The position numbers and the translations under genes are program-made. From Limnoglobus sp. (lineage in GTDB: Bacteria > Planctomycetota > Planctomycetia > Gemmatales > Gemmataceae): a stretch of 16,713 nt of DNA. The notes below the pieces were generated by a model. It saw nothing but the letters and a program-made list of their open reading frames with translations. It searched no databases and was not told where the DNA came from. The stretch spans positions 1 to 16,713 of the forward strand of contig JANXNT010001161.1 of NCBI GenBank assembly GCA_025353985.1. The letters are read 5' to 3'. Positions 13,679-16,713 of the stretch are shown one piece after another; position 1 is the stretch's first letter, and the number at the start of each line of letters is the position of its first letter.

Positions 13679-16444
13679 TTACTTTTTCTCGTCGGTTTTC
13701 GGCGCAGGCTTCTTGTCGAGATCGCCCGCCTGAATGATCACCAGCTTCTTCTGATCGATCAGTTTATCGAAAGCCTTCTTAATATCGCCGGGCTGAAGCA
13801 ACTCGATTTTCTTCTCGAGGTCTGCGTAATACTCGAAGGTTCGCCCGGCATACAGCCCGTTTACCAACTGCCCGGCCAGTGCGCCATCGTTCGCACGCCG
13901 ACCGCGTAGCGTTTGAATGAACGCTTTCTTAACCTCTTCGAGTTCGGACGCACTCATGCCTTCGGTCAGGAACTTTTTCAGTTCCTCAGCCATGATCGTA
14001 TCCACCTTACCCATGTTGTCGGGGTTGGTGATCGCGGACATACTGAAGCGGCCGTTCTTTTCGACTGACGAGACGGACACGGCCGAACGCACGCCGTAGG
14101 AAAGTCCTTCTTTGCCGCGAACGCGAACGCTGAGGCGGCTGGCGAGTGGGGCTTCGCCGAGCGCGTAGTTCCCGATAATCAGAGCGGCATAATCGGGGTC
14201 CGTGTTCTGGATTGACACGTTCAGACCGGCGACATAGACCGCGTTCGCCTTATCTGGCGTGATGATCTTTTCCACGCCACCCGCGACGGCCACGGCAGGC
14301 TCCGAGATTCGCTTGTAAGCGATTTTCGACGTCCAGCCTTCCAGAATCGCTTCGATCGCCGTCGTCGCGGCCTTCGGGTCGAAATCGCCGACGATGGCCA
14401 CTTCGCCAGACGTGCCGCTCAGTTGCGTCTCGTAAACTTCGCGAACGTTGGCCACGGTCAGCGCCGTCAACCGCGTTTTCGATTCCGCGAACGTCGGCAC
14501 GTATCGCGTGTCGTCCGGCGGGAACGGTGCGAGTTTCCGCGACAGCGCGTTATCGGCGAGCGCTTGCGGATCGGTGCGGTTTTGCTCCAACCCTTCGAGT
14601 TGTTCGCGTTTCAGCACCTCGAACTCGGCTTCGGGGAAGTTCGGTTCGCGGAGGATTTCCTTCAACAATGCCAGCGTGGCAGGCAGATTCGCACGCTTTG
14701 TTTGCAGCGAAATCGTCACATCACCCGGATCGGAACCGATCGAGACGATCGAGCCGAGCTTATCGAATTCATCCTTAATCTGCTGGCGAGTCTTCGACTT
14801 CGTACCGCGGTTGAGCATCGCGCCCATGTATTCAGCGGCTTCGGTTTTGCCCTTCAGCGAGTCCGCGTTTCCGAAGCGGAGGACCATCGACAAGTTGACC
14901 GTTTCGCCACGGGTTTTCTTCGCCAGGTAGGCAAACGACAGGCCCGTTGCAAGTTTACCGCGTACGACGCGCTTCTCGACATTCTCCGGCGTCGGGTCGA
15001 ACGCTTCCCCGGCGGAAAGTGCGGCACGACCGACGTAGGCATCGACGAGTGAAGCCACGGTGGGGGCACCGGGGATCTCCGCGCGTTCGGATTTTTTCGT
15101 CGGAACGTAAATGCCAACGGTGCGGTTCGAGCGAATCAGGTACTTCGCGGCAACGCGGTTGACATCGGCGGCGGAAACCTTTTCGAGGCGGTCGCGGTGA
15201 ACGAAGAACAACCGCCAGTCGCCGCACCCGGCCCAATCGCTCAGGCTGATCGCGAAGAGTTGCGTATTTGCCAACGTGCGCTCGCGTTGCTGAATGAGCG
15301 GCAGGCGTGCCCGCTCGACTTCCTCGGCGGTGATCGGCGTTTCGAACAAGGATTCGAGCAATCCGATCATGGCATCGCGGGTCGATTCGGTCTTGTCGGC
15401 TTCGGTAATGGCCACGATCGTCATCGTGCCGGGGTCGAATGTGTTCCGCGCAAGTGCAAAGACGCCGCTCGCTTTCTTCGTTACGACAAGTTCCTTGTAC
15501 ATTCGGCCGTTCGGTTGCGTCGAAAGCACGTTCGCCAAAATCTCGCACGCCGGGTAATCGGGGTGGCTAGCGGCGGGGATGTGATACACCGCACCTGTCG
15601 CACCGACTTCGCCCACGCGACGCAGCGTGACGACGCGCTCGCCATCTTGCGCGGGTTCTTCGGTATACGTGGCGGGTAGATCGCGGGTCGGTTTCGGAAT
15701 CGTGCCGAAGTGCTTCGCGGTCAGTGCGAGCGCCTTCGTTGCGTCGAACTTACCAGCAATCACGATGAATGCGTTATCGGGCTGGTAAAACTTCTTGTAA
15801 AAGGCTTTCAGGCTATCGACAGGAACGCGCTCGATGTCCGTGCGGTTGCCGATGGTCGATTTGCCGTAATTGTGCCACTCGAACGCAGCGGATTGCATCC
15901 GCTGAAACAGAATCCCCACGGGGTTGTTCTCGCCGCGTTCGAATTCACTTCGCACCACGGTGAACTCTTTCATGAGTTCTTCGCGGGCGATGAAGCTGTT
16001 AATCATGCGATCCGCTTCGAGTTCGATGCCGAATTCGAGGTTCTCATCGGTCGCGGACATCGTCTCGAAGTAATTCGTACGGTCGACGGAGGTGGTGCCG
16101 TTGAAGTTCGCCCCGTGGTCGCGGAGTGCTTTTGGCACATCGGGGAACTTCGGGCAGCCCTTGAACACCATATGTTCGAGCAAGTGGGCCATGCCCGTTT
16201 CGCCGTAACCCTCGTGGCGACTGCCGACGAAGATCGTGGCATTGACCGTCACCTTCGGCTGCGACGCATCTTGTAACAGGAGTACCCGCAGGCCGTTCGC
16301 GAGCTTGTATTCGGTGATGCCTTCGACCGTGACGCCTTTCGTCATGCCTTCGGGAAGTGCGGGAGCTTGGGCAAAGGCAGATGTTTCAGTCATGCGGAGG
16401 AAACTGGCTAACAAGAGAACGAGCAAAGCTCGTGGAATCGACAT
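13679..16444 (-). CDS. Exported M16 family zinc metallopeptidase (two-domain)
   Basis: A 921-residue secreted protease related to pitrilysin and processing peptidases. ATG 16444 has AAGGAG about six bases upstream; a GTG at 16477 extends the frame without support. Residues 1-26 are a signal peptide (ALLVLLLASFL ... AFAQA). The first M16 unit starts LANGLRVLLLQD and carries the inverted zinc motif HLLEH (87-91), with the distal Glu166 in VVRSEFE at the expected spacing. A second, inactive unit begins near 500 (KLATGLSFAYLAKK; no HxxEH) and keeps the substrate-side R/Y element (ASRLSVRVRGKEGLSYGV). One chain thus folds as an active and an inactive half. The C-terminus is lysine-rich. Probably degrades peptides outside the cytoplasm. 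Stands alone, with its terminator downstream. Confidence 0.93.
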   Translation of the reverse strand: MSIPRALLVLLLASFLRMTETSAFAQAPALPEGMTKGVTVEGITEYKLANGLRVLLLQDASQPKVTVNATIFVGSRHEGYGETGMAHLLEHMVFKGCPKFPDVPKALRDHGANFNGTTSVDRTNYFETMSATDENLEFGIELEADRMINSFIAREELMKEFTVVRSEFERGENNPVGILFQRMQSAAFEWHNYGKSTIGNRTDIERVPVDSLKAFYKKFYQPDNAFIVIAGKFDATKALALTAKHFGTIPKPTRDLPATYTEEPAQDGERVVTLRRVGEVGATGAVYHIPAASHPDYPACEILANVLSTQPNGRMYKELVVTKKASGVFALARNTFDPGTMTIVAITEADKTESTRDAMIGLLESLFETPITAEEVERARLPLIQQRERTLANTQLFAISLSDWAGCGDWRLFFVHRDRLEKVSAADVNRVAAKYLIRSNRTVGIYVPTKKSERAEIPGAPTVASLVDAYVGRAALSAGEAFDPTPENVEKRVVRGKLATGLSFAYLAKKTRGETVNLSMVLRFGNADSLKGKTEAAEYMGAMLNRGTKSKTRQQIKDEFDKLGSIVSIGSDPGDVTISLQTKRANLPATLALLKEILREPNFPEAEFEVLKREQLEGLEQNRTDPQALADNALSRKLAPFPPDDTRYVPTFAESKTRLTALTVANVREVYETQLSGTSGEVAIVGDFDPKAATTAIEAILEGWTSKIAYKRISEPAVAVAGGVEKIITPDKANAVYVAGLNVSIQNTDPDYAALIIGNYALGEAPLASRLSVRVRGKEGLSYGVRSAVSVSSVEKNGRFSMSAITNPDNMGKVDTIMAEELKKFLTEGMSASELEEVKKAFIQTLRGRRANDGALAGQLVNGLYAGRTFEYYADLEKKIELLQPGDIKKAFDKLIDQKKLVIIQAGDLDKKPAPKTDEKK

Positions 16445-16615
16445 TTCGCGCTCCTTACGTTTTCGACAAAGACGCACGCCCGCGTTGGGCGATAAGTGTC
16501 ATGGTGCGAGCAATGGTATGCGACGTCAACCGGGAAAACCCAATCCGGTCTTGACGCCCCGCCCGTTTATGGGCATGGTTTGCACCTCGACGTTGTATGT
16601 ATGAGGAATTGCGAC

Positions 16616-16713
16616 ATGTTCCGCCACGGACGAATTACAGTCTGGTTTTGTACGATCCTTGCGACCGCCAGCACCGGTTGTTCGACGATGAATAACACGG
16701 AAAAAGGCGGCCT
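16616..16713 (+). CDS. Predicted lipoprotein, probably glycine-zipper type (3' end outside window)
   Basis: ATG 16616 follows AGGA at eight bases. The first 32 residues show a lipoprotein signal: MFRHGRITVWFCTILATAS, then TGC with a lipobox Cys22, followed by STMNNTEKGG at the window edge. The start CSTMNNTEKG fits exported glycine-zipper (17-kDa-antigen-like) lipoproteins of planctomycetes, in which a Gly/Ala-rich hairpin follows, but that part is not visible. It runs divergently from the M16 protease across a 171-base gap. Confidence 0.7.
   Translation, partial: MFRHGRITVWFCTILATASTGCSTMNNTEKGG

Overview
The window looks like chromosomal DNA of a planctomycete, most likely of the Gemmata/Zavarzinella group (Gemmataceae). 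The evidence is indirect: moderately GC-rich DNA, long gaps packed with dispersed repeats, a DUF3500 protein, many exported proteins and lipoproteins, a caspase fused to a formylglycine-generating-enzyme (FGE)-like domain, a thioredoxin-like protein without CxxC, and a short aromatic- and proline-rich secreted protein. No rRNA, tRNA, CRISPR array, transposase, integrase or reverse transcriptase was seen.

Layout. 1-928 (-): 5' part of an exported DUF3500 protein. 929-1418: gap holding repeat copy A. 1419-3439 (-): trpD followed by an atypical nucleoside hydrolase. 3440-3596: short divergent control region with a perfect TGTGTAA-N9-TTACACA palindrome. 3597-4208 (+): lexA. 4326-5242 (+): an exported protein that appears split by a frameshift. 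5123-5692 (-): an exported thioredoxin-like protein. 5919-7385 (-): purB. 7600-7908 (+): small secreted protein ending in a strong terminator. 7909-8488: gap holding repeat copy B, inverted relative to A, plus a CGCAGAG hairpin. 8489-10108 (+): caspase/FGE fusion. 10109-10637: repeat-filled gap. 10638-12599 (-): Ldh2-type oxidoreductase and a lipoprotein cyclophilin. 12743-13600 (-): RNase Z. 13679-16444 (-): exported two-domain M16 protease. 16616 to the end (+): start of a probable glycine-zipper lipoprotein.

Most genes are housekeeping (tryptophan and purine synthesis, tRNA 3' processing, SOS control) or envelope functions, and do not form one pathway. The accessory part is 7909-10637. Its central gene encodes an exported caspase whose last ~35 codons look like a diversity-generating-retroelement (DGR) variable region: the GGSW...CRSA...P..R...GFR lectin-fold scaffold, NNC codons at the variable positions, and a jump from about 51% to about 71% GC by hand count. 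If so, this is a protease with a hypervariable binding domain whose template and reverse transcriptase lie outside the window. The second notable item is the pair of ~306-bp inverted repeats with GACGTAAGTC ends and an internal 21-bp tandem array.
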